DNA from: Alphaproteobacteria bacterium
GTDB taxonomy: Bacteria > Pseudomonadota > Alphaproteobacteria > Rhizobiales > Rhizobiaceae
DNA: 64,000 bases
Assembly (NCBI GenBank): GCA_024742485.1
Contig: JANSYK010000002.1
Location: forward strand, 124,001-188,000
Reading direction: 5' to 3'
Under the pieces are notes generated by a model. That model had not been told where the DNA came from and did not search any database. It saw nothing but the letters and a program-made list of their open reading frames with translations. Numbering within the stretch: the stretch's first letter is position 1; each line of letters opens with the position of its first letter. The position numbers were made by a program, and so were the translations under genes. This document shows, piece by piece, positions 37,101-44,958 of this stretch.

Positions 37101-38926
37101 TGCACAAGCTCCATATTGTGCAGGACAACTTTACGGGTTTCCGTCACATCCGCGCCGACGGACAGGTCAAAGGTCTGTTCACTGATGACATTGAACCCGA
37201 GATTTTCAAGCAATGGAACACGCCGGGACAGCGCCACCGGCTCATCAAGGTGAAAAATCTTCAGGGACAGATTGTCGCTCGCCTCCCCATCACGCTGATA
37301 GAAATCGATACAGATCGGATTTTCATCGCAACAGGACAGAAAGTTGGGAAGATCCTCGACGGCTTCCTCCGGCGCGAAATTGTCCCGATAGGCATCCGAC
37401 GTATGCAGGGCGAGACCTTCGGCGCCGGCAAGCGTTGCGAACTGGTCTTCCCACCGGGTGACGATTGTCTGCACTGCACTCTCGAGCGCGTCCTGCGTGA
37501 CCCGCGGTGTCTTGCCCGCGGACCGGCCGAGAATGAAATGCACCCGTGCCACGCCGCCCTCCGGAAAGGCGGGATAATAGGCCGACAGGCGGGCCTCATA
37601 GACGGACTTCAAATAGGCGCCGATCCGCTCCCTGGCGTCTGAATCATACTGGTCTCGTGGGACATAGACGATAACCGACACAAATCGGTCAAACCGGTCA
37701 ATGCGTGGCAAAACGCGAACCCGAGGCCGGTCGGACAATTCGATGATCTGTTCGCAAAATCCAGCCAGCATCGGCACGTCAATCTGGAACAATTCATCGC
37801 GTGGGTAACTTTCAAGGGCGTTGAGCAGGATCTTGCCCGAGTGACTTCCCGAATCGAACCCGAAACTGGCGACGACTGCGTCCGCCTTGGATCGCAGCAG
37901 GGGAATGCGTGTGACCGAGCGGGTATAGGCGGTGGATGTGAACAGTCCGACAATACGCAATTCACCGGTCACGCGACCGCTGTCGTCATAGCGCTTGACC
38001 CCGACGTAATCCATGTAGGTCCGTCGATGCACCAGCGATTTCACATTGGCCTTCGTGACAATCAGTGCGTCCGGGCCCTGAAGGAACGCAAGCAGTTCCG
38101 GTGTCGTCGAAACATGCCCGGTTCCCCGCCGCAGGACATGCACATCCGGATCGGAGAGGATTCCGAGACCTGTTTTTTCCGCCCGCTCAACCTGTGCGTC
38201 CCGGCCCGTCCCCCGGTAGTGATATTCGCGCATGCCCAGAAAGGTAAAATTGTCATCACGCAGCCAGGAAAGAAACGCCAGTGCTTCGTCCCGTTCGGCA
38301 ACATTGTGAAATGCGCTGGATGCTTCCAGCTCGGCAATCACATTGTCCACCTTTTCAAGCATCGGCCGCCACCCGACGACGGCCCGGTGAACCTGGTCCA
38401 GCACTTTTGCCAGATTGCTTTCGAGCTCCCGGCAGGCCGAATCGGTCAGATGCGGCAGGTGAACCTGAATGAGGCTGATCTTCGACCGGTCTTCGTCATT
38501 TTCCCCGGCTACATAGAGTTCGACATCTTCGACACGACCGCTTTTCGACCGGCTGACCGAAAGGATCGGATGCGCGGCAAGATAGGTTTCCCTGTGCGAT
38601 GTCGATATTTCACCCATCACGGAATCGAACAGGAATGGCATATTGTCATCGATAATCGTCACCAGAGTGAGCGGCCGCCCGGCAAGTTCCACGCCGACAA
38701 CCGTCTCGACCTTGATGTAAACGCCCTTGCCGCTCCAGGCACGCAACTGGCGATAGGCATCGCGGACAGACGCGGCCAGTGCCTCCGGCCGGTAGGCGAT
38801 CACATCATCGGCGCTGACCCGCCCGAACAGCAGGTTCGGATCAAAGGACTGATTTTTTTGTTTCTTGAGAATGTCCGCCGTTCTGGCGATTTGTTTGTCA
38901 CGTTTCGGGTGACGGCGCATACCCAT
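34127..38926 (-). CDS. gdhB: NAD-specific glutamate dehydrogenase, large (about 180 kDa) type
   Basis: A 1,599-residue enzyme of the L-GDH180 class, which converts glutamate to 2-oxoglutarate and ammonia with NAD and is used mainly for amino acid catabolism. The long N-terminal part (about residues 1-700) has the ACT-like regulatory segments. The catalytic core begins near [25 protein letters not shown] and includes the nucleotide-binding region around [16 protein letters not shown]. The C-terminal 350 residues are helical. The start at 38926 follows GGGAG; the upstream 45 residues of the longer frame have no family sequence. It is divergent from an AhpD-like gene. Confidence 0.95.
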   Translation of the reverse strand: [1599 protein letters not shown]

Positions 38927-39040
38927 AACTCTCTCCCGGTATTGCAGTCTGGACTTGGTCCAAGGCCGGATGGTAGCAGAACTGTGACGGGAAGCGATTG
39001 ATTTATGCGTTGGAAAAAATAAAAAACACCGGAGTGAGAA

Positions 39041-39616
39041 ATGAGCAAGGACCAACAACAAGTTACCGCATTGGATTTGCCACCCAGCGGAAAATTGAGC
39101 GCCGACACAAAAGCATATTTCGACAAGTGCCAGGAGAAGCTTGGCATGGTTCCCAACGTTTTGCTTGCCTATGCTTTTGATGAGGAAAAGCTCAAGGCCT
39201 TTTCAACATTCTATAATGAACTGATGTTGGGCGATTCGGGTTTGAGCAAGCTTGAACGCGAGCTGATTGCCGTCGTCGTTTCATCGGTCAATCACTGCTA
39301 TTATTGCCTGGCAGCCCATGGTGCAGCCATCCGGCAGATCTCCGGAAATCCGGCCCTTGGTGAGCAGATGGTGATGAACTATCGCGTTGCCGACCTTCAT
39401 GAGCGCCAGCGCGCCATGCTCGATTTTGCCGTGAAACTGACAGAAACACCGGACAAGATTGTCGAAGAAGACCGGGAGGCCTTGCGCCAGGCCGGTTTTT
39501 CAGACCGCGATATCTGGGACATTGCCGCAACGGCGTCGTTCTTCAACATGTCAAACCGCATGGCGGCGGCAACGGATATGCAACCAAACGACGACTATCA
39601 TGCGATGGCGCGTTAG
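39041..39616 (+). CDS. Peroxidase-related (AhpD/carboxymuconolactone decarboxylase-like) protein
   Basis: A 191-residue AhpD-like protein with the redox pair CYYC (C86, C89) and the nearby His93 of CLAAHG, the pattern of alkylhydroperoxidase D. It carries the longer N-terminal extension of the 'peroxidase-related enzyme' subgroup. Likely role: removal of peroxides using a thiol partner. It stands alone, divergent from the glutamate dehydrogenase gene with 114 bases between the starts, and is followed by a convergent hairpin. Confidence 0.85.
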   Translation: MSKDQQQVTALDLPPSGKLSADTKAYFDKCQEKLGMVPNVLLAYAFDEEKLKAFSTFYNELMLGDSGLSKLERELIAVVVSSVNHCYYCLAAHGAAIRQISGNPALGEQMVMNYRVADLHERQRAMLDFAVKLTETPDKIVEEDREALRQAGFSDRDIWDIAATASFFNMSNRMAAATDMQPNDDYHAMAR

Positions 39617-39632
39617 ATAGTTTCCTGTATTT

Positions 39633-39662
39633 CCGGGTCCATTGGAATCTGAATGGATCCGG
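39633..39662. terminator. Convergent hairpin between the AhpD-like gene and the TPM-domain gene
   Basis: An 11-bp stem with one G-U pair (39633-39643 with 39652-39662) and an 8-nt loop, in the 47-nt gap between two convergent stop codons. It has no strong U-run on either strand, so it could be a weak terminator or an RNA-stabilising hairpin. Confidence 0.5.
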
Positions 39663-39663
39663 G

Positions 39664-40296
39664 TCAGATTTCGACGACGTGGTCCGGTAATTCGTTTCGA
39701 TTTTCAGGTCCGGCGCGATAATGGCGGACCAGCAACAAACCCGATTGTTGCACCGCTTCGATCAGCGCATCGGCAATTCGGCCGTGCGATACGCCCACCG
39801 TCAAATCGCCGATGATACGGTTCCACTCCGCCTGATCGATATGCGCCGACAAACCGCTATCGGCAATGATTTCGGCATATCGCTCCGCCAGTGACACGAA
39901 CACCAGAACCCCTGTCCTGTTTTCGGTCGCATGAATATTGTGCGCCAGGAACTGGCGGACCGCATTGGCATGGGCCCGTCGATAGCGCAACGATTTCGGC
40001 ACCAGTCTGAGGCAAAGCGATGGCCAGAGGCGGATGACACCGAGGCCGGCGACAAACGCCAACACCTGTATCATCGAAAGAATGGTGGGATCGATATCCA
40101 GCCAGAATCTGAAAGATAGCCAGCTAATTAAAAATGTGATTCCGATCGCGGTGCAGGCAAGCACGAACCCCGCTGCCAGAAAGTAGTCATCGCTCTGGCG
40201 GCAGACAACGCAATGGATTTCACCACTGGTCTGCCGCTCGACATCCTTGACGGCCTGTGAAACGCGCGCATGTTCCTCTTCGGTCAAAATCACCAT
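39664..40296 (-). CDS. TPM-domain membrane protein
   Basis: A 210-residue protein with a TPM-type N-terminus (EEEHARVSQAVKDVERQTSGEIHCVVCRQSDDY), two membrane segments (about residues 38-60 and 71-92) and a C-terminal TPM core (RTGVLVFVSLAERYAEIIADSGL, about residues 125-150). Its ATG lies 7 nt inside the preceding TPM gene. TPM proteins often accompany LemA in membrane-surface functions, but no activity is assigned. It is last of the lemA-TPM-TPM run. Confidence 0.82.
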   Translation of the reverse strand: MVILTEEEHARVSQAVKDVERQTSGEIHCVVCRQSDDYFLAAGFVLACTAIGITFLISWLSFRFWLDIDPTILSMIQVLAFVAGLGVIRLWPSLCLRLVPKSLRYRRAHANAVRQFLAHNIHATENRTGVLVFVSLAERYAEIIADSGLSAHIDQAEWNRIIGDLTVGVSHGRIADALIEAVQQSGLLLVRHYRAGPENRNELPDHVVEI

Positions 40297-41123
40297 CCGC
40301 CCGATGCGCCTCCGCCGCCTGAAGATCCACCACCACCGGAAAAGCCGCCGGAGCTCGACCCGCCGCTCCAGCCGGATGACCGTCCGCCGGAAGACCCGCC
40401 ATTATAGGTCACTTCCATTCCGAGCCACTTGTACCGACCGGGACTGAGTTTCTTGCCGAAAATCGGTGCCAGCAGCGCGAAACCGAACATGCCGCCAAAG
40501 ATCGAAACGAAAACAGAAATGAATATCCATCCGATGATATCCGGTCCACCGCCAGAGCTATCGACATTGCGCTCGGCACGCGCCCGCAACTCCGCCTCAT
40601 CGCCCGTCAGAACGGCGATGATGTCATCAACACCACGGCGAATGCCCTCTTCATAGGAACCGGTCCGGAACTGCGGCACAATCGTGTTGTCGATGATCAG
40701 CTTGGCCAGAACATCTGTCAGAGTTCCCTCCAGCCCATAACCCACTTCGATGCGCATTTTCCGATCGTCAAGCGCGATGAGCAGAAGCACGCCATTGTTC
40801 TCTTCGGCCTGGCCGAGGCCCCAATGCCGAAACAGGCCATTGGCGTAGGCTTCGATGGATTCGCCACCCGTATCGCTGATTGTCGCGACCACAAGCTGAT
40901 CGGATGACTGTGCCTCATGGGCGGCAAGAATCTCCGTCAGCTGCGCCTCGGTTTCCGCCGAAAGGATCGAGGCCCTGTCAACAACCCGGCCTGACAGGTC
41001 CGGATATTCCTGCGCAAGTGCCGCAGCGGCGGGCACCAGCAGAGTCAATGCCAGAAAGGCAAAACACAGTGCCGGGAGCGGGCGTCGCAAGCCGGTCCGA
41101 AAGATCTTGATACAATCAGTCAA
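40290..41123 (-). CDS. YgcG-like TPM-domain protein with Gly/Ser-rich tail
   Basis: A 277-residue protein: signal peptide (about residues 1-38, ending AAAALAQ), TPM domain (about 40-165, with VVDRASILSAETEAQL and NNGVLLLIALDDRKMRIEVGYGLEG), one membrane segment (about 185-210) and a C-terminal tail of about 50 residues rich in Gly and Ser. I chose the TTG at 41123, which overlaps the lemA stop by 8 nt and is preceded by AAAGG at good spacing; an ATG at 41156 would overlap lemA more. The tail is the usual YgcG-type low-complexity end, thought to be exposed to the periplasm or membrane surface. Confidence 0.85.
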   Translation of the reverse strand: MTDCIKIFRTGLRRPLPALCFAFLALTLLVPAAAALAQEYPDLSGRVVDRASILSAETEAQLTEILAAHEAQSSDQLVVATISDTGGESIEAYANGLFRHWGLGQAEENNGVLLLIALDDRKMRIEVGYGLEGTLTDVLAKLIIDNTIVPQFRTGSYEEGIRRGVDDIIAVLTGDEAELRARAERNVDSSGGGPDIIGWIFISVFVSIFGGMFGFALLAPIFGKKLSPGRYKWLGMEVTYNGGSSGGRSSGWSGGSSSGGFSGGGGSSGGGGASGGW

Positions 41124-41736
41124 AATCAACCTTTGGCAGCTCGCGGGACGCCGCATCGATGGTGAAGGTCTGCATGGGGGCAGCATCCGGATAGAAGAAC
41201 GATGCCCACCAGCGCCCCGGAATGGTTTTCAGTTCGGTGTTGTAGAGCCGAACCGCTTCGATGTAGTCCCGCCGGGCCACCGCGATGCGATTTTCCGTCC
41301 CTTCGAGCTGAGACTGCAGCGCCAGAAAGTTCTGATTGGATTTCAGATCCGGATAGCTTTCCGATATCGCCAGCAGGCGCGACAAGGCCGAAGTGAGCAC
41401 TGACTGATTTTCCTGAAATTGCTGGAAGGCCGTCGGGTCCGTCAGGATATCCGATGGAATCTGCACAGACGTGGCCTTTGCTCTCGCCTCGGTGACGGAG
41501 GTCAGGACATCACGCTCCTGTGCCGCGAAACCTTTGACCGTTTCCACCAGGTTCGGAATGAGATCGGCCCGTCTTTGATACTGGTTCAGCACCTGGCTCC
41601 AGGCGGCCTTGGCCTGTTCCTCATAGGTCGGAATGGCATTGATCCCACACCCGGACAGGGCAAACAGGCTGACGATCATGACAATGAGAGCGCCGAATCC
41701 CGGCCTTCTGGTGTATGCTGTTTCGGTGGCAATCAT
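41116..41736 (-). CDS. lemA: LemA family lipoprotein
   Basis: A 206-residue LemA-family protein. A lipobox LSGC (C30) after a hydrophobic segment predicts a lipoprotein; a four-helix LemA fold follows (KAAWSQVLNQYQRRADLIPNLVETVKGFAAQE). I took the ATG at 41736; a second ATG at 41745 is possible and only changes the first three residues. The 3' end overlaps the TPM gene by 8 nt. LemA and TPM proteins are frequently paired; their common role in the envelope is not settled. Confidence 0.9.
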   Translation of the reverse strand: MIATETAYTRRPGFGALIVMIVSLFALSGCGINAIPTYEEQAKAAWSQVLNQYQRRADLIPNLVETVKGFAAQERDVLTSVTEARAKATSVQIPSDILTDPTAFQQFQENQSVLTSALSRLLAISESYPDLKSNQNFLALQSQLEGTENRIAVARRDYIEAVRLYNTELKTIPGRWWASFFYPDAAPMQTFTIDAASRELPKVDFD

Positions 41737-41963
41737 TCGCGGCATCCCGGATTGGGTTTGTTTGAAGTTCGGTTGCAAACATACTCGACCCGTGAGGCAA
41801 GGAAAACTGCAGATTGCCACCAATCACCGCATTTGCGGACCTGAATGGGTCCCTGAAGGAAGAGAATGGTTTCCGCCAGGATCTTTCAACAGCTCAACGC
41901 TCTAGCGAATGGCGCAAAAAACAATTATGAGCATGGGCAATATTGATCGGCTTAGGGTCTTCC

Positions 41964-42848
41964 ATGACAGACGCCACCTCTGATATCGCGGCCAACCGCC
42001 GCGCGGTTCTTGTCGTGTCCAGCCATGTTGTTCGTGGCTCCGTCGGAAACCGGGCCGCCGTATTCGCGCTTGAAACGCTGGGACACCCGGTTTGGGCATT
42101 GCCCACGGTTCTGCTTCCCTGGCATCCAGGCCACGGCCCCGCCACCCGGTCGGTCATTCCGCAGGCAGACTTCACAGCGATGATCGACGATCTGTGCAGG
42201 GCGCCCTGGCTGGGCGAGGTGGGTGCGGTGCTCACCGGCTATCTTGGCAGGCCGGAACAGGCGGCTGAAATCGCCAGGCTCGTCGAAGCCGTTCGCCGAG
42301 AGAATTCTGACGCGCTGTATGTCTGCGATCCGGTTATCGGTGATCTTGGCGGCCTTTATGTGCCAGAGGAAACCGCCACGGCCATTCGCGATCACCTCAT
42401 TCCGATGGCCTCCGTCGCAACCCCCAACCGCTACGAATTGCAGTGGCTGACCGGGAGGGAGATCAACGACACCGCGACAACATTGCAAGCGGCCGGCAAC
42501 CTCGGACCCGACCGCGTGCTCACCACCTCTGCCATTGCAATGATGGCCGGTTCAACCGGCAATCTTCTGCTGACGCCAAACGGCGCGATGATGGCTGAAC
42601 ATCAGCAGATGCCTGATCCGCCAAATGGTCTGGGCGATCTTCTCGCAGCCGTCTTTCTGGCTCACCTCATGAATGGACAGAGCGACGAAAACGCCCTGCG
42701 CAATGCATCGGCTTCGGTTTTCGAGATATTTGCACGTACGGCCAAAAGCGGTGCTGACGAACTGACGCTGGAGAGCAATGCGGCCAGCTTGATGCGTCCC
42801 TTTGCCATGGTGCAAATGCGGCATCTGGTATATCCCAATGGCAAATGA
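41964..42848 (+). CDS. pdxY: Pyridoxal kinase
   Basis: A 294-residue ribokinase-fold kinase phosphorylating pyridoxal and related B6 vitamers in the salvage route to PLP. Diagnostic segments are SSHVVRGSVGNRAAVFALETLGHPVWALPTV at the start, CDPVIGDLGGLYV and the anion-hole/ATP region PDPPNGLGDLLAAVFLA with the catalytic Asp of GLGD. I use the ATG at 41964; a start 21 nt upstream lacks family sequence. It is followed after 7 nt by a carbonic anhydrase gene, probably as one transcript. Confidence 0.92.
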   Translation: MTDATSDIAANRRAVLVVSSHVVRGSVGNRAAVFALETLGHPVWALPTVLLPWHPGHGPATRSVIPQADFTAMIDDLCRAPWLGEVGAVLTGYLGRPEQAAEIARLVEAVRRENSDALYVCDPVIGDLGGLYVPEETATAIRDHLIPMASVATPNRYELQWLTGREINDTATTLQAAGNLGPDRVLTTSAIAMMAGSTGNLLLTPNGAMMAEHQQMPDPPNGLGDLLAAVFLAHLMNGQSDENALRNASASVFEIFARTAKSGADELTLESNAASLMRPFAMVQMRHLVYPNGK

Positions 42849-42855
42849 GGCCGAC

Positions 42856-43530
42856 ATGACCAGTTTTCCAGACAAGCTGCTTCAAGGCTATGACCGTTTC
42901 ATGACCGGTCGCTACAGCGAGGAGAGTGCGCGCTATCGCAGTCTCGCTGAAGTCGGGCAATCGCCGACGACATTGATTGTCGCCTGTTGCGATTCTCGCG
43001 CGGCGCCGGAGACGATTTTCAACGCCGGACCGGGTGAATTGTTCGTCGTGCGCAATGTCGCCAATCTGGTGCCGCCCTATGCACCGGATGGCGAATATCA
43101 TTCAACATCCGCAGCGCTCGAATATGCGGTGCAGTCATTGCGCGTGCGTGACATCGTCGTCATGGGTCACGGTCGTTGCGGCGGGATTTCCGCTGCCCTC
43201 GACCCGAGCGACAAACCCCTGTCGCCAGGCGATTTCATCGGACGCTGGATGGGCCTGCTCAACCCGGTGGTGGAAGAAATACAAAACAGCACGGTGTTGA
43301 CCAGTGCCGAACGTCAAACTGCTCTTGAGCGCATCTCGATTCGAAACTCGATCAGCAATCTGCGCACATTTCCCTGTGTCAAGATACTGGAAGACCGGAA
43401 GAAACTGAGTGTTCACGGTGCCTGGTTCGATATTTCGACAGGCGAATTGTGGGTTATGGATCCAAAGACGGGCGATTTCACCCGTCCCGTACCGTCGTCC
43501 GTCGACGCACCCCAGGACGCCTCGCAGTGA
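42856..43530 (+). CDS. Beta-class carbonic anhydrase
   Basis: A 224-residue beta-carbonic anhydrase interconverting CO2 and bicarbonate. The zinc ligands are C45 (CDSR, with D46 and R48 as the catalytic dyad), H105 and C108 (HGRCGG). A start at 42856 preceded by GAGG gives a normal length; an ATG at 42838 overlaps pdxY. The coupling with pyridoxal kinase is unusual and has no obvious metabolic logic. Confidence 0.94.
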   Translation: MTSFPDKLLQGYDRFMTGRYSEESARYRSLAEVGQSPTTLIVACCDSRAAPETIFNAGPGELFVVRNVANLVPPYAPDGEYHSTSAALEYAVQSLRVRDIVVMGHGRCGGISAALDPSDKPLSPGDFIGRWMGLLNPVVEEIQNSTVLTSAERQTALERISIRNSISNLRTFPCVKILEDRKKLSVHGAWFDISTGELWVMDPKTGDFTRPVPSSVDAPQDASQ

Positions 43531-43572
43531 CGTCCCGCGGATTAGCGCGATTCCGGCAAATCGTGAGACCGA

Positions 43573-44400
43573 CTAACTGTCGATCTGCAGCGCAATGATC
43601 GCGATAGCCTTTTGATAGACACCCGCCGCATTCCAGGCCTGAATCACCCTGAAATTGGCCTGACCCGGCTGATACCCACCCCCACGGCGCCATCCGTAAC
43701 CACGCAGATAATTCGCCGTTGACATCAGGGCGTCGGTCCGTGATCGCAGCAGGTCGGCCCGGCCATTGCGGTCGCCATCAACGGCAAAGCGCAGATAGTT
43801 GGACGGCAGAAACTGGGTTTGCCCCAATTCCCCGTGCGCGGCGCCCCGCATCTGCTTGCGCGTCAACTGGCCGTTTTGAATGATGCTCATCGCTGCGTAG
43901 AGTTCCTTGGTGAAGAACGCCGAGCGGCGACAATCATAGGCAAGCGTTGCCAGCGCAGAGATCGTGTCTTCCTTGCCGATAAATCCGCCAAAACCCGTTT
44001 CCATACCCCAAATGGCCAGCAACACACCGGGTGGAACACCGTATTTCCGCTCGATATTCGCGAACAATTTGGAGTTTTGCCGTTTCAGCTTCTTGCCACG
44101 GGAAACGATGGCATTGGCACCGCGCTTCTGCATGAACTGCTTGAGTGACAGCTTGAAGCTGGACTGGCTTCGATCAAGCCGGATCGTGTTTTTCCGATAG
44201 GAGACATTGCCGAGCGTCGCGTTGATCGTCCGCTGGCTGAAACCCTTGCGTGCCGCTTCTTTTTTCGTCGCTTCGACCCATTTGTTGAAACCGGCCGACG
44301 TGTTTCCGCATTTTGCCGCATGGGCCGACGGGCTGGCCGCCAGGAATGTCATGGCACTCACACAAAGCGCCAATCCAACGGTCTTCAATCCTATTTTCAC
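43573..44400 (-). CDS. Lytic murein transglycosylase, MltB-like, short form
   Basis: A 275-residue MltB-type (SLT_2) transglycosylase. It has a signal peptide (about residues 1-29, ending SAHAAK) and the catalytic glutamate E134 in IWGMETGFG; the segments GELGQTQFLPSNYLRFAVDGDRNGRADLLRS match the family. It lacks the C-terminal peptidoglycan-binding domain of the longer members. The start is a GTG at 44400 preceded by GGGGTG; no ATG gives a complete signal peptide. Confidence 0.9.
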   Translation of the reverse strand: MKIGLKTVGLALCVSAMTFLAASPSAHAAKCGNTSAGFNKWVEATKKEAARKGFSQRTINATLGNVSYRKNTIRLDRSQSSFKLSLKQFMQKRGANAIVSRGKKLKRQNSKLFANIERKYGVPPGVLLAIWGMETGFGGFIGKEDTISALATLAYDCRRSAFFTKELYAAMSIIQNGQLTRKQMRGAAHGELGQTQFLPSNYLRFAVDGDRNGRADLLRSRTDALMSTANYLRGYGWRRGGGYQPGQANFRVIQAWNAAGVYQKAIAIIALQIDS

Positions 44401-44461
44401 GCGCGCACCCCTTGATTCGAATGATTCAATTTGGAGATTTTAAGTCGAGTTTCCGTCAAAT

Positions 44462-44887
44462 TCAAATCCGCACTGGCATCCCCTCATAGCCGATGACATC
44501 GCGCTCGCCAAGATACCAGCGTCGCGCGTCGAGAAGGTCGAATATCAGGGAGATCCCGTTGATCGCCAGTACGATGAGGACGAGTCGCAATTCCGCTGGT
44601 GCCAGGCCCTCACCCACAATCCGATAGAGCAGCATGATTTCCAGAAGGCCCCAAAAAATCAGATGGGGGATGGCCAGAACCCGTGAAAACCCGCCATTTA
44701 CCAGCACCAACACGCCGTTGATCAGCAAAGCGCCGCCGCCCAGCAGGGCAATCCAGCGGCCGCTAATGGTGTCCAAAAAGAAAAATCCCGACAGATTTGC
44801 CGGGATCAACAACAGCCACATCCAGGCAATGACCCAGCCTGGAAGCGAAAAATGCGACCTGAAGATACGCGCGATATGGTTCATCAT
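44462..44887 (-). CDS. Integral membrane protein of unknown function
   Basis: A 141-residue protein with about four membrane segments (roughly residues 15-38, 44-65, 70-90 and 100-122) and a basic, aromatic C-terminus (DARRWYLGERDVIGYEGMPVRI). No family recognised. Two ATGs stand in tandem at the start. It lies 71 nt downstream of asd in the same direction, with a GC-rich 10-bp hairpin between them. Confidence 0.7.
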   Translation of the reverse strand: MMNHIARIFRSHFSLPGWVIAWMWLLLIPANLSGFFFLDTISGRWIALLGGGALLINGVLVLVNGGFSRVLAIPHLIFWGLLEIMLLYRIVGEGLAPAELRLVLIVLAINGISLIFDLLDARRWYLGERDVIGYEGMPVRI

Positions 44888-44899
44888 TCATGAAGGCAG

Positions 44900-44934
44900 C
44901 GGATGTCCGGCCGCATCAATCGGTCGGACATCCG
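44900..44934. terminator. Stable hairpin between asd and the downstream membrane-protein gene
   Basis: A perfect 10-bp stem CGGATGTCCG/CGGACATCCG (44900-44909 and 44925-44934) with a 15-nt loop, 24 nt after the asd stop. No U-run follows, so it may attenuate or protect the transcript rather than end it fully. Confidence 0.45.
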
Positions 44935-44958
44935 TCTGTCAACGCACCTGATCTTCGG

